Part shown: piece by piece, positions 32,030-40,670 of the stretch | Layout: each line of letters begins with the position of its first letter | Numbering within the stretch: the first letter of the stretch is position 1 | Origin: Gottfriedia acidiceleris | Lineage (GTDB): Bacteria; Bacillota; Bacilli; Bacillales; Bacillaceae_G | NCBI RefSeq assembly: GCF_002128425.1 | Contig: NZ_NESS01000001.1 | Coordinates: 558,001-622,000, forward strand | DNA length: 64,000 nt | Reading direction: 5' to 3' | The notes under the pieces: model-generated | Told to the model about the DNA's origin: nothing | The model's input: only the letters and a program-made list of their open reading frames with translations | Databases searched by the model: none | Program-made: the position numbers and the translations under genes

Positions 32030-33259
32030 TTATATTTCCTTCGAGTGAAGCGCGGCCTTTGTGACTGGTTTCTTCCAAATCAAATAGAGAATTGGAATCA
32101 TTACTACATATATAATTGGAAAAAAACTAAACGAAATTGGTAAAAGTGAATCGAGATCAAAGTATTTCCCCATTACTAGAAAAATAATTACCCCGATTAT
32201 TCTTCCGATCCCAAGTGGAATTTCGCGAATAATAATATAATCCAATCGTTTATTCTTATAATTCGGATCTCTTTCAATTGATTCATAAATCATCGCGTTC
32301 ATTGATGTATTAATCATATTCATTGCAACTGGAGAAATAATACCGAAAATTATTAATGAAATAAGGAAAGGAAGTGATGAAATTAGAATAGAGCTCACCA
32401 ATATACCAATCGACCCGACAGCAAAAATCTTAATACGATCGTTTTGATTCGTTAGTTTCGCTAAAAAATAAAATGCAGCAACCGCCACAAGCTGTGCACC
32501 GGTATTATAGATTCCAAGATTTAATTCCCCGCCAGCTATTTTGAACGTCATCATAGTAATTAAAAAGGTTGTGTACACCCCAGATACTATTCCATCTGAT
32601 AACATGACTAAGTACATCTTTTTCCATTCCCTAGAAGGACTTTTTATAACCTCCCAAAATTGACTTTTAGAAGAAATAGGTTTTCCTTTTACCTTTAAGG
32701 ATGTTAAAAAAGAAATAAAGAAGAATACGCAAGTACCAGTAAAAACGGCATAGTATCCCATCATTCCATTAAATTGAGAGATTATGATACCTGACAGGAG
32801 CGGTGCGATTACTCCTCCGATTGTCATTAAGATTCCTTGAACATACAAAAACTTGTCTCTTTGTTCATTTGTCGTTAAATCTAAAATGGCTAAATGAACT
32901 CCAACATAGTACAAACTCATTGCTAATCCATTTAAGAATCCTAGTAATAAGATATGCTCGTTCAAAGTTGAATGGTAAAATAACATGATTAAATATGTTA
33001 TTAAGTAACAGATAAAACCTAATCGCATCGTAATCATTGGACTCGTTTTTCTAGCAATCCATGCACAAATACCAAAGCAAAAAATAATGGCAACTGACCA
33101 ATATAAGCTGAAATAGGCTAGTAGAGAATAAGTTTTATCAAGCTTCCATAAAAATACACTTTGAAAGATCCCCGATAACGCTCCTCCAAAAGTAAAAAAA
33201 GTATTCATCAATAAGTAGAACTTTAATTCTGCCGAAAAAGATTTAAAAATTTGAAGCAT
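32030..33259 (-). CDS. MFS transporter
   Basis: 409 residues with twelve predicted membrane segments in two groups of six. No close named homologue was recognised. Its place between the GH130 enzyme and the sugar kinase suggests import of a sugar, export of excess hexose, or both. The ATG lies 17 bases after the stop of a 33-residue ORF and follows AGAGGAG. Cytoplasmic loop charges (for example KVKGKP near 190) fit the usual inside-positive topology. Confidence 0.85.
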   Translation of the reverse strand: MLQIFKSFSAELKFYLLMNTFFTFGGALSGIFQSVFLWKLDKTYSLLAYFSLYWSVAIIFCFGICAWIARKTSPMITMRLGFICYLITYLIMLFYHSTLNEHILLLGFLNGLAMSLYYVGVHLAILDLTTNEQRDKFLYVQGILMTIGGVIAPLLSGIIISQFNGMMGYYAVFTGTCVFFFISFLTSLKVKGKPISSKSQFWEVIKSPSREWKKMYLVMLSDGIVSGVYTTFLITMMTFKIAGGELNLGIYNTGAQLVAVAAFYFLAKLTNQNDRIKIFAVGSIGILVSSILISSLPFLISLIIFGIISPVAMNMINTSMNAMIYESIERDPNYKNKRLDYIIIREIPLGIGRIIGVIIFLVMGKYFDLDSLLPISFSFFPIIYVVMIPILYLIWKKPVTKAALHSKEI

Positions 33260-33276
33260 TAATAATTTCTCCTCTA

Positions 33277-33378
33277 TTAAGAAGGGCTATTTACAAGGAC
33301 GACTAACCGCCTTCGATTCCTTTCCTTAGCAACCTCTGAATTTAAGTTTAATAGCTTCCAGCTGTTATTCTTTTTCAT
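33277..33378 (-). CDS. Small basic peptide preceding the MFS gene
   Basis: 33 residues, starting MKKNNSWKLLNLNSEVAKER and continuing with NRRRLVVLVN. ATG 33378 has a good AGGAAGGTG eight bases upstream, and the stop lies 17 bases before the MFS start, so the two are likely translated from one mRNA. The peptide has a basic core and a short hydrophobic end. It could be a leader peptide or a small regulator of the transporter; neither is shown. Confidence 0.5.
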   Translation of the reverse strand: MKKNNSWKLLNLNSEVAKERNRRRLVVLVNSPS

Positions 33379-33412
33379 CGATTTCACCTTCCTAAAAATT
33401 TATAGATAGAAA

Positions 33413-33512
33413 AAAGGATGCATAAATCAAGTTTCGTTTACCCCACATTCCACAAAATTTCATTTCGTTAGATTTGGTGCAAATTTCTTTTCCTTGTTTT
33501 ATGTCATCCTTT
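33413..33512 (-). terminator. Long-range stem with T tract between the GH130 and MFS genes
   Basis: On the minus strand AAAGGATGACATAAAACAAG (33512-33493) pairs with CTTGATTTATGCATCCTTT (33431-33413), enclosing about 60 bases, and is followed by TTTTCTATC. It could end the upstream operon or act as an attenuator for the MFS part. Confidence 0.5.
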
Positions 33513-33527
33513 CTACAAACGTATTGT

Positions 33528-34589
33528 TTATAAATAAGTTAGTGAATCTACTATTTCTTGAAGGCTTAATTCAACACATGCCATTGAAGTGTCTGCCACA
33601 CCGTAAAACATTTTTACAACGTCACCTTCAACTAGCGCTCCACATGAAAAAACTACATTTCCGAAGAATCCTTCTACTTCATAATCTGCTTCTGGTTGAA
33701 GTATTGGTTGGTTAGAACGAGCGATAATTTTAGTAGGGTCCTCTAAATCTAGTAAAACGGCACCCATGCAATAACGGTGATCTTCAGTCGCGCCATGATA
33801 TAATTCAAGCCAACCTTTTTCTGTTTTAAAAGGAACAGCTCCTCCTCCCATTCGAGCACTATCCCACATTCCTTCTCTTAGACCTAATAAATGTTTATGA
33901 TTTCCCCAATGTAGTAGATCCGGAGATTCAGCAATCCAAATTTCTGGTTCACCGATACTTTTCGGTACCGGACGGTGAAGTGCATAATATTTCCCATTAA
34001 TTTTTTCAGGGAAAATTAATACATCTTTATTTTCAGGTGCAAAAATCATTCCATGATGCTCAATTGAGACAAAGTCCTTCGTTGAAACCATTGACTCACC
34101 AACACCTACTGGAGAAACGGCACTAAAATAGATATAGTATGTATCATCAATTTGAGTAATTCGTGGATCTTCAATCCCGAAAGATTCTAATTCATTTGAA
34201 GGATAAATAAATGGTTTTTCATCAATGGTAAACTGATGCCCATCTTTACTACGAGCAATCCGTAAATACGAAAGTGAAGTTAAGTATTTAAAGCCTTGTT
34301 TATCACTATTTTCACTAATCGTACGTACATCTGAAAAATCGTATTTTGAATCATTTACATTAAACTCTAAAATTTCAAGTTCATTTGTAGTTGGATTAAA
34401 GACTGGTGATTTGATAATGTTAGGATCTTCACTAATTGGGCGTTCTGCAACACGTAGGAGCATGATAATTTCATCATTAAATTTTGCGATTCCTGCATTA
34501 AAAGCTCCAATTACTTCAAAGTCAGGACGATGGGGTTTTACGTTTTTCGGTGTTACTACTGGGTTTTCTTCATATCTATATACATTCAT
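33528..34589 (-). CDS. GH130-family beta-mannoside phosphorylase-like enzyme
   Basis: 353 residues, five-bladed propeller of family GH130. The general acid Asp is in ESFGIEDPRITQIDDTYYIYF near 140, followed by the conserved HRPVP, IWIAESPDLLHWG, MWDSARMGGGAVPFKTEKGWLELYHG and YCMGAVLLDLEDP segments. GH130 enzymes phosphorolyse beta-mannosides (1,2- or 1,4-linked) to mannose-1-phosphate. The exact linkage cannot be read. AAAGGAG precedes the ATG, 35 bases after the DUF1861 gene. Together with ManA and the kinase it supports mannoside use. Confidence 0.88.
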   Translation of the reverse strand: MNVYRYEENPVVTPKNVKPHRPDFEVIGAFNAGIAKFNDEIIMLLRVAERPISEDPNIIKSPVFNPTTNELEILEFNVNDSKYDFSDVRTISENSDKQGFKYLTSLSYLRIARSKDGHQFTIDEKPFIYPSNELESFGIEDPRITQIDDTYYIYFSAVSPVGVGESMVSTKDFVSIEHHGMIFAPENKDVLIFPEKINGKYYALHRPVPKSIGEPEIWIAESPDLLHWGNHKHLLGLREGMWDSARMGGGAVPFKTEKGWLELYHGATEDHRYCMGAVLLDLEDPTKIIARSNQPILQPEADYEVEGFFGNVVFSCGALVEGDVVKMFYGVADTSMACVELSLQEIVDSLTYL

Positions 34590-34624
34590 TTTTATTAGCT
34601 CCTTTGTTGGTGTTTGATTAGTAC

Positions 34625-35569
34625 TTATTGTTCGAATTGTAAAAACGGATCAACCATCGTAATTTTTTGGGCATCTGCATCACTAATTCCGGCATAAAGT
34701 TCAGCCGTGCCATTGGTATTACGAACTAATCCCCCGCTGAAGACAACATCAATTAAGTCTGGACGCTTGGAAGGACCAGGTAAAAAATTACTTCTTGTCG
34801 CAATTAATTCCATCTTTGAAAATGATCCTGTTTCTGGATCAAGACCAAATATCATTGGATAATAATGACGATTACCCTCTTCATCAAAACTAGCAATATG
34901 ACCTAACACACCAATCGTTCCATTCGATAATAGATGTGCTTCATTTGCTCCTCCCCACTGCTCATCAATAAATTGATTTTCAAGTAATGGAGCATTATTG
35001 ATTACATCAAGTGTTAAATCAGAAAGTGATTGAATCTTTGTCCAACCAATTTTTCCTCTACCACCTTTTTCACCCTGTGGTCTAGTTAATACACCAATCG
35101 TTCCATCTTTCAACTCAATTAAACGTAGATCTTTCATTCCATCAGGACCTTTTGCAAACCTCTCTAACTTTGCAATTGAATCACCTTTGTAAAAAACTGT
35201 TCTCCATCCTAATTGCCCTTCTTTTTCTGGATGTGGAAAGATTTGCACTCCCCCGATCACTAGTTCTCCGGCGATTCTTGTAAAAAATGGATCTTGTAAT
35301 TCAAGAATAGGAGACTCTTCTCTACGTACCCACTCTCCATTTTTTTCAACGAAGAAATAAACAACTGAATGCTCACTATCACGAGATTCGACCCGGCCAG
35401 CAATAACTAGTTCACCTTCGTCTTCAAAAGGAGCACTGATATTATAAACATCATTATTTCCAACTCCAGTAAAAACGATTTTTTCTGGAGTTGTTGGCTG
35501 CTTTTTGGTTGTAAATTCAAGAATTAACTCTTCGCAAGTTTGAACATTTTGCATCTGATTAAATGTCAT
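34625..35569 (-). CDS. DUF1861 protein (predicted propeller glycosidase-like)
   Basis: 314 residues. The whole length fits DUF1861, whose members are predicted to share the five-bladed fold of GH130/GH43-type enzymes. Conserved segments are FTGVGNNDVYNISAPF, VIAGRVESRDSE, LELQDPFFTRI, WRTVFYKG, GPDGMKDLRLIEL, WGGANEAHLL and FLPGPSKRPDLIDVVFSGG. No reaction is known to me. The ATG overlaps the stop of the GH13 gene (ATGA), so expression is coupled, which implies a role on the same substrate as the neighbouring glycosidases. Confidence 0.82.
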   Translation of the reverse strand: MTFNQMQNVQTCEELILEFTTKKQPTTPEKIVFTGVGNNDVYNISAPFEDEGELVIAGRVESRDSEHSVVYFFVEKNGEWVRREESPILELQDPFFTRIAGELVIGGVQIFPHPEKEGQLGWRTVFYKGDSIAKLERFAKGPDGMKDLRLIELKDGTIGVLTRPQGEKGGRGKIGWTKIQSLSDLTLDVINNAPLLENQFIDEQWGGANEAHLLSNGTIGVLGHIASFDEEGNRHYYPMIFGLDPETGSFSKMELIATRSNFLPGPSKRPDLIDVVFSGGLVRNTNGTAELYAGISDADAQKITMVDPFLQFEQ

Positions 35570-37176
35570 TCCTCTAATTCCCCTTTTAAAATTAATGCTT
35601 CATTTGGTAAAGCTTTTAGATCCTTAGTAATCCCTAAATCCATACGCTGAGAAGAAAGTAGTAATTCAAATTTTAATTGTCTATAAGAATCTAACGTTAT
35701 TGATTTTGGTTCATTTGAAAAATTTAAAATTACAATTATTTTTTCATCTTTATATGATCGAATATAATAGAGTAAATCTTCTTCATACTTTAATAATTCG
35801 TACTGACCTAATTGCAATGAAGTATACTGGCTTCTTAATTTAAGCAAGCTCTTATAAAAAGAAAGCATTGAATTTGAATACTGCATTTGATTTTCAACAT
35901 TAATATCAAGAGTTTGACTTGGGATTGTAATCCATGGTTCAACAGTTGAGAAACCAACATTGACTTGGGAGTTCCATTGCATTGGTGTTCGAGATTTATC
36001 CCTCGATTTCTCATTGGCTACTTTTAATGCTTCATCTTCTGAATTTGTCGATTGCATTTTTAATTCGTATGCGGTCAATCCTTGAACATCCTTCATTTTT
36101 TTTATGTCATCAGTAGTCCAATCTCGCATGCCAATTTCATCACCATAATAAATAAATGGGACACCTTTAGCTGTAAGCATCAAAGTAGCAACTAGCTTTG
36201 CTCGCACCTCATCTCCGCCAAATCTTGAAGTAAAACGGGACATATCATGACTTGAGAAAAACAGTGTAGGAAGTTGGTTTTCATCATAAGCTTGTTCCGT
36301 TTCATATAATTGTTGAAAAATCCTATTTGGATCAAACTCTGAAATACTTCCAATATTAAAATTAAAAACTACGTCTAATTTATTAACACCTGAGTAGTCT
36401 TTAAGAATTGATAAATCCTCTGATCCAACTTCGCCAACTAAAAACTTATCCTTATAGCGATTTACAAACTCAGCTATTTCAGAAATGATTGATAGGACTC
36501 CCTCTTGATCTTTATCATGCAAATGAAGTTGCTCATTCTTTTCAATTTCATTTGGATTATCTTTGAACGAATTATTTACCTTTAAAAAATTGATGACGTC
36601 TAAACGAAAACCATCTATTCCTTTTTGAAGCCAAAAGTCCATTACATCAAACATAGCTTTTTTCACTTCAGGATTTGCCCAGTTTAAATCGACTTGTTCT
36701 TTTGCAAATGCATGATAATAATATTGGTTTGTGATTTCATCATATTCCCAAGCTGTCCCACCAAAGAATGATTCCCAGTTATTTGGTTTATCTCTCCAAA
36801 TATACCAATCTCGTTTTGGATGATTCTTAGCGGATTTTGATTCTTTGAACCATTTATGATCAGAGGAAGTGTGATTTAAAACTAAATCAGCAATAATACG
36901 TATTCCTCGTTTATGTGATTCTTCGATAAATAATTCGAAATCCTCCATTGTTCCATAATCCGGATCAATTGAATAATAATCTGAAATATCATATCCATTA
37001 TCAACCTTAGGTGATGGATAAAACGGAGTTAGCCATATTCCACCAATTCCTAATTCTTTTAAATAGTCGAGTTTTGAAATGATACCAGGAAAGTCGCCAA
37101 TTCCATCTCCATTACCATCCATAAAGCTCGGCATATAAATTTCGTAAAAAGTAGTTTGCTTCCACCAATTTGCCAT
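35566..37176 (-). CDS. GH13 alpha-glucosidase-like enzyme
   Basis: 536 residues from ATG 37176, which has CGGAG upstream. The (beta/alpha)8 domain has WWKQTTFYEIYMPSFMDGNGDGIGDFPG, DLVLNHTS, DGFRLDVINF with the nucleophile Asp near 195, FLVGEVG with the acid Glu near 250 and FFSSHDMSRFTSRFG with the third Asp near 318. A C-terminal beta domain follows. The closest known types are oligo-1,6-glucosidases and alpha-glucosidases, but the usual NNHDQPR is SSHDMSR here, so specificity may differ. No signal peptide: the substrate is imported first. It converges on mannose metabolism with the GH130 gene. Confidence 0.88.
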   Translation of the reverse strand: MANWWKQTTFYEIYMPSFMDGNGDGIGDFPGIISKLDYLKELGIGGIWLTPFYPSPKVDNGYDISDYYSIDPDYGTMEDFELFIEESHKRGIRIIADLVLNHTSSDHKWFKESKSAKNHPKRDWYIWRDKPNNWESFFGGTAWEYDEITNQYYYHAFAKEQVDLNWANPEVKKAMFDVMDFWLQKGIDGFRLDVINFLKVNNSFKDNPNEIEKNEQLHLHDKDQEGVLSIISEIAEFVNRYKDKFLVGEVGSEDLSILKDYSGVNKLDVVFNFNIGSISEFDPNRIFQQLYETEQAYDENQLPTLFFSSHDMSRFTSRFGGDEVRAKLVATLMLTAKGVPFIYYGDEIGMRDWTTDDIKKMKDVQGLTAYELKMQSTNSEDEALKVANEKSRDKSRTPMQWNSQVNVGFSTVEPWITIPSQTLDINVENQMQYSNSMLSFYKSLLKLRSQYTSLQLGQYELLKYEEDLLYYIRSYKDEKIIVILNFSNEPKSITLDSYRQLKFELLLSSQRMDLGITKDLKALPNEALILKGELEE

Positions 37177-37200
37177 TTTGTTAGAACTCCGATCCATGAA

Positions 37201-38031
37201 TTACTTAAGTGTAAATTGCATACCTTCTTTAAACTTTTTAGCAAATAATAAGAAGATAATAATGATAGGCATGGTTAGTAATACTGCTGCAGCATACATT
37301 GGCCCTGGGTAACCACCGTAAGGTCCAAACATTTGAGATAATAAAACGTTTAGCGTCAGCATATTGTCACTTTTTGCAACTAGCATGTCCCATAAAAGCT
37401 CTGTCCATCTTTCCATAAATAAGAAGAGGAAAATAACAGTTGTGATTGATTTGGACATCGGCAAGACGATTTTAAACATGATTTGCCACTCACTAGCACC
37501 ATCTAATTTAGCTGCTTCTATAAATGTTTCTGGAATAGCTTTGAAAAAGTTTGTGTACATAAAGACTGCCCATAAGCTCATTGCTTTTGGCAATATCATC
37601 CCCAAATATGAGTCATACATCCCAATTTTTTGAATGACCAGGAATGTAGGGATTAATAAAATAATCGCAGGGAAAAACATTTGAAATAAAATAAAGTTAT
37701 TAATAAAGTTTCTTCCTTTAAAAGGAATTTTAGCAAGTGCGTATGCTACCATAACTGCTGTCACCATCATTAATAATGTAGATGCAGCTGATACAAAGAA
37801 ACTATTAAAAAAGGCATTGATCCATGGCCTTGGTATTGCTGATTCACCACCAGCTAATAACCAGCTATATGATTTCAAAGTAAAACCGGTTGGAATTAAT
37901 TTTCGGTCTACTTGACTCCAATCAGCGAATGAATTTAAAACCATATAAATATATGGAAAAATCATAACTAGTAAGAGAATTGAGGCAATTAGGTAACGAA
38001 ACCATAGTCTTTTTTTCTTAATTCCAACCAT
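37201..38031 (-). CDS. Sugar ABC transporter permease, MalG type
   Basis: 276 residues with six membrane segments. The EAA motif for docking the ATPase is in EAAKLDGASEWQIMFKIVLPMSKS near 180. Second permease of the importer; its start overlaps the end of the MalF-type gene by 14 bases. No ATP-binding subunit is encoded in the cluster, as is common in Bacillus, where a shared MsmX-type ATPase energises several sugar importers. Confidence 0.93.
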   Translation of the reverse strand: MVGIKKKRLWFRYLIASILLLVMIFPYIYMVLNSFADWSQVDRKLIPTGFTLKSYSWLLAGGESAIPRPWINAFFNSFFVSAASTLLMMVTAVMVAYALAKIPFKGRNFINNFILFQMFFPAIILLIPTFLVIQKIGMYDSYLGMILPKAMSLWAVFMYTNFFKAIPETFIEAAKLDGASEWQIMFKIVLPMSKSITTVIFLFLFMERWTELLWDMLVAKSDNMLTLNVLLSQMFGPYGGYPGPMYAAAVLLTMPIIIIFLLFAKKFKEGMQFTLK

Positions 38032-38896
38032 TTCGTTTTCCCCACATTTCTAAAAGTTTTCGAATAATAAAGATTGATATAAATGTTACTACAGAGGCAA
38101 TTATCGCAATGGCAGATGCATAACCAGCTTGAAGATTCGAGAATGCTCTCGTAAAGATTTCCATTTGCCATGTATTCGTTGCGAAATTCGGACCCCCACC
38201 TGTTAATTGATATACCTCTGTGAAAATACCAAATGTTACACCGATTGCTAAAATTAATACTGTAAATAATGCAGGATATAATAAAGGAAATGTAATTTTC
38301 CAAAAACGCTGCATTGGTGTTACACCATCAATTAATGCTGCCTCATAAACTTCTTTATCGATACTATCAAAACCTGAAGTTAAGATTAGTGCATAGTATC
38401 CCGTAAATTTCCAAGCAATAATTACCGCTACAGTGAATAAAGCACCAAACGGCGACCCTAACCAGTTAATATCTAAACCTAATGAATTTCTTAAGAATTC
38501 GTTAATCGGGCTGTTGTATGATAATAGCCCTTTTACAATTAATGAAGAAACTACACCTGATGCTAGATACGGAAGAAAAAATCCGATTAAAAATAACCCT
38601 TTAAACTTTGGTAAACCTTGAACGATTAAAGCTACAATGATTGAAGATGCTACAACCATCGGTACAAACAGTGCCATAAACTTGAACGCAACGAAAAATG
38701 CGCTTTGTACTCCTGGACTCTTAAAAGCTTCTGTATAATTTTCGATTCCTACAAAGCTAAAAGTAGGAGCGATTAAATTCCAATCAGTTAGTGATAGAAA
38801 CAAAGACCACACTAGAGGAATTAGAAAAAAAACTATTGCATAAATAAGATAAGGACTGGCAAATAGCCAGCCCAACCTTCCTTGTTTCGTGCTCAT
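38018..38896 (-). CDS. Sugar ABC transporter permease, MalF type
   Basis: 292 residues, six membrane segments, with the EAA loop EVYEAALIDGVTPMQRFWKITFPLLYPAL near 205. The ATG shares one base with the stop of the binding-protein gene (TAATG), so translation is coupled. It forms the channel with the MalG-type permease. Confidence 0.93.
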   Translation of the reverse strand: MSTKQGRLGWLFASPYLIYAIVFFLIPLVWSLFLSLTDWNLIAPTFSFVGIENYTEAFKSPGVQSAFFVAFKFMALFVPMVVASSIIVALIVQGLPKFKGLFLIGFFLPYLASGVVSSLIVKGLLSYNSPINEFLRNSLGLDINWLGSPFGALFTVAVIIAWKFTGYYALILTSGFDSIDKEVYEAALIDGVTPMQRFWKITFPLLYPALFTVLILAIGVTFGIFTEVYQLTGGGPNFATNTWQMEIFTRAFSNLQAGYASAIAIIASVVTFISIFIIRKLLEMWGKRNGWN

Positions 38897-40218
38897 TACT
38901 TAAGAGCCCCCTCAATAGCCTCTTTCATGTCTTTCCATGCAGATTTAGAATCTTTTTCACCTTTTACTACAGGATTGAATGCATATTGGCCAATATAAGT
39001 TTGAATATCATTGTATTTTGCGTTATCCATTGGCGGGATCGCATTAGGAACGGCTGCTGCATATGGTTGTAATGCTGGATTTTTATCAAAGAACGACTTA
39101 AATGTATCATTTGTTGTTAAATCATCACGTGCTGGTGGTAAGTTCGTTTTCTCAAGCCATTTCAAATCATTTTCAGGATTTGAATACACCCAGTTGATAA
39201 ACTTCATCGCTGCTTTTTGTTGTTCTTTTGTAGCAGAAGCATAAATTACTAAGCCTTTTGTATCTGCAAATGTTTTAACATTTTCAGTAGACATACCATC
39301 TGGAACCGGTGGTGTAGATAATGTATATGACTCATTAAACTTCATATTAGGGAATTTATCTGCCCAATAAGAGATTGTCCAAGGACCAATATCAGTAAAG
39401 ATTCCTAATCCAGTTTCAAATGGATCTTTTGCTTGTCTAGTTAGTAATGCATTTGATTTACGTAAGTCATTCACGAAATCAAATACTTGCTCTCCGGCTT
39501 TCTTATCACCTGTAAAGTTAGAACCTTCTACGAACTTGTTACCTCCAGATGCTGCATCATATAGCATGAAAAAGTCGAACCATCTTTTCCAAGCTGTAGG
39601 ATCTGCAAGGTCTGCTTTAGCCCAAACATATTTATCTGGATATTTTTCTTTTAACTTTTTCGCAACCGCTAACATTTCATTGTACGTTTTAGGTGCCGTG
39701 TTAAATCCTAATTCTTTTAAAATATCTAATCTCCAACCAAATAACATTGCATTTGAGTAGATTGGTACTACGTATTGGTGATTGTCAGCAAACTGCCAAC
39801 CTTTCATTGTATCGTTCATATGACGATTTTCTTTCACTTTGTCAAAGCCATCTAATTCATCTAAAGGAACTAGTGCTTTACTATCAGCCAACTGAGCTGC
39901 AAATCCTCGGTTAATATTTTCAGACATTGTTGGAGCGCTTCCACCTGCTATTGCAGATTGAATACTAGCTTCTGATGTTGGACTTTCCTTCATCGGACTT
40001 ACATTTACTTTGATATTTGGATTCTCTTTTGTAAACTTTTCAGCTACTTCTTTCCAATAAACTTGTTGAGTTGGATTTGGTGCAGCCCAAAATTCAATCG
40101 TCGTTACACCATCTTTTGCTCCACCTTTTACTTCCTTGTTACCTGTAGAACATGCAGATAAACCAGCTACAGATAAAGAAGCTGCTAATAAGACTGATGA
40201 TACTTTTTTCATTTTCAT
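38896..40218 (-). CDS. Sugar ABC transporter substrate-binding lipoprotein
   Basis: 440 residues. A signal peptide ends in the lipobox LSAC at about 20-23, followed by a STGNKEVKGG linker. The rest is a family 1 solute-binding protein: TIEFWAAPNPTQQVYWKEVAEKF at the start, GWRLDILKELGFNTAPKTYNEML near 155, IGPWTISYWADKF near 275. It captures an oligosaccharide outside the membrane and delivers it to the permeases. GGAGG lies nine bases before the ATG. First gene of the operon, behind a cre site and LacI-type operators. Confidence 0.93.
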   Translation of the reverse strand: MKMKKVSSVLLAASLSVAGLSACSTGNKEVKGGAKDGVTTIEFWAAPNPTQQVYWKEVAEKFTKENPNIKVNVSPMKESPTSEASIQSAIAGGSAPTMSENINRGFAAQLADSKALVPLDELDGFDKVKENRHMNDTMKGWQFADNHQYVVPIYSNAMLFGWRLDILKELGFNTAPKTYNEMLAVAKKLKEKYPDKYVWAKADLADPTAWKRWFDFFMLYDAASGGNKFVEGSNFTGDKKAGEQVFDFVNDLRKSNALLTRQAKDPFETGLGIFTDIGPWTISYWADKFPNMKFNESYTLSTPPVPDGMSTENVKTFADTKGLVIYASATKEQQKAAMKFINWVYSNPENDLKWLEKTNLPPARDDLTTNDTFKSFFDKNPALQPYAAAVPNAIPPMDNAKYNDIQTYIGQYAFNPVVKGEKDSKSAWKDMKEAIEGALK

Positions 40219-40313
40219 TTGGTATTTCCTCCAATGATTAAGATAGAATCAAAACTCTTTTTAAAAGAAAAACACGTTGACTATTTTTAATACACTTATG
40301 TAATTCATTAACC

Positions 40314-40327
40314 TGGAAGCGCTAACA
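40314..40327 (-). promoter_or_regulatory. Catabolite-responsive element (cre)
   Basis: TGGAAGCGCTAACA matches the CcpA consensus TGnAAnCGnWnnCA at every fixed position. It lies about 100 bases upstream of the binding-protein gene, fitting glucose repression of the sugar operon. Confidence 0.8.
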
Positions 40328-40430
40328 AATACTCGAAAAAAAGGTATAATAGTTGTTAGGTCATTCATAAAAATAGTTATTTGTGCCCTTTATTCAATTA
40401 ATACTACAAATACACAAACAAACATTACTA

Positions 40431-40484
40431 CAACATTACAAATATATGTAATTGCTAATTTGTAACGTTATTAACAAACTTATA
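40431..40484. promoter_or_regulatory. LacI-type operator region, copy A
   Basis: CAACATTACAAATA...TTGTAACGTTATTA with centre CG at 40466-40467. It is a near copy of 40567-40620, 136 bases away, and lies on the side of the ABC operon. Confidence 0.6.
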
Positions 40485-40566
40485 AGCTGATTATTTCACC
40501 TAACATAATATTAGTCAAGTGAATTTTTACTATTTTCATAGTTTTTTAACAATAAAATTAATTAAA

Positions 40567-40638
40567 CAACATTACAAATAGTTGCATTACTAGTTTTGTA
40601 ACGTTACAATAAACTTACAATAAATTTTAGGATATAAT
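40567..40638 (+). promoter_or_regulatory. LacI-type operator region, copy B, and lacI-family promoter
   Basis: CAACATTACAAATA... with the perfect palindrome TTGTAACGTTACAA (40596-40609). A TATAAT at 40633-40638 is the likely -10 of the regulator gene; the palindrome overlaps the region just upstream of the -35, suggesting autorepression. Confidence 0.65.
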
Positions 40639-40670
40639 TTAGATAGATTATTTAGGGGAGAAATTTATAA

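Noticed and set aside
37989-38303. 104-residue minus-strand frame inside the MalF-type gene
   Set aside because: It is an alternative frame of a permease gene with intact membrane segments and motifs.
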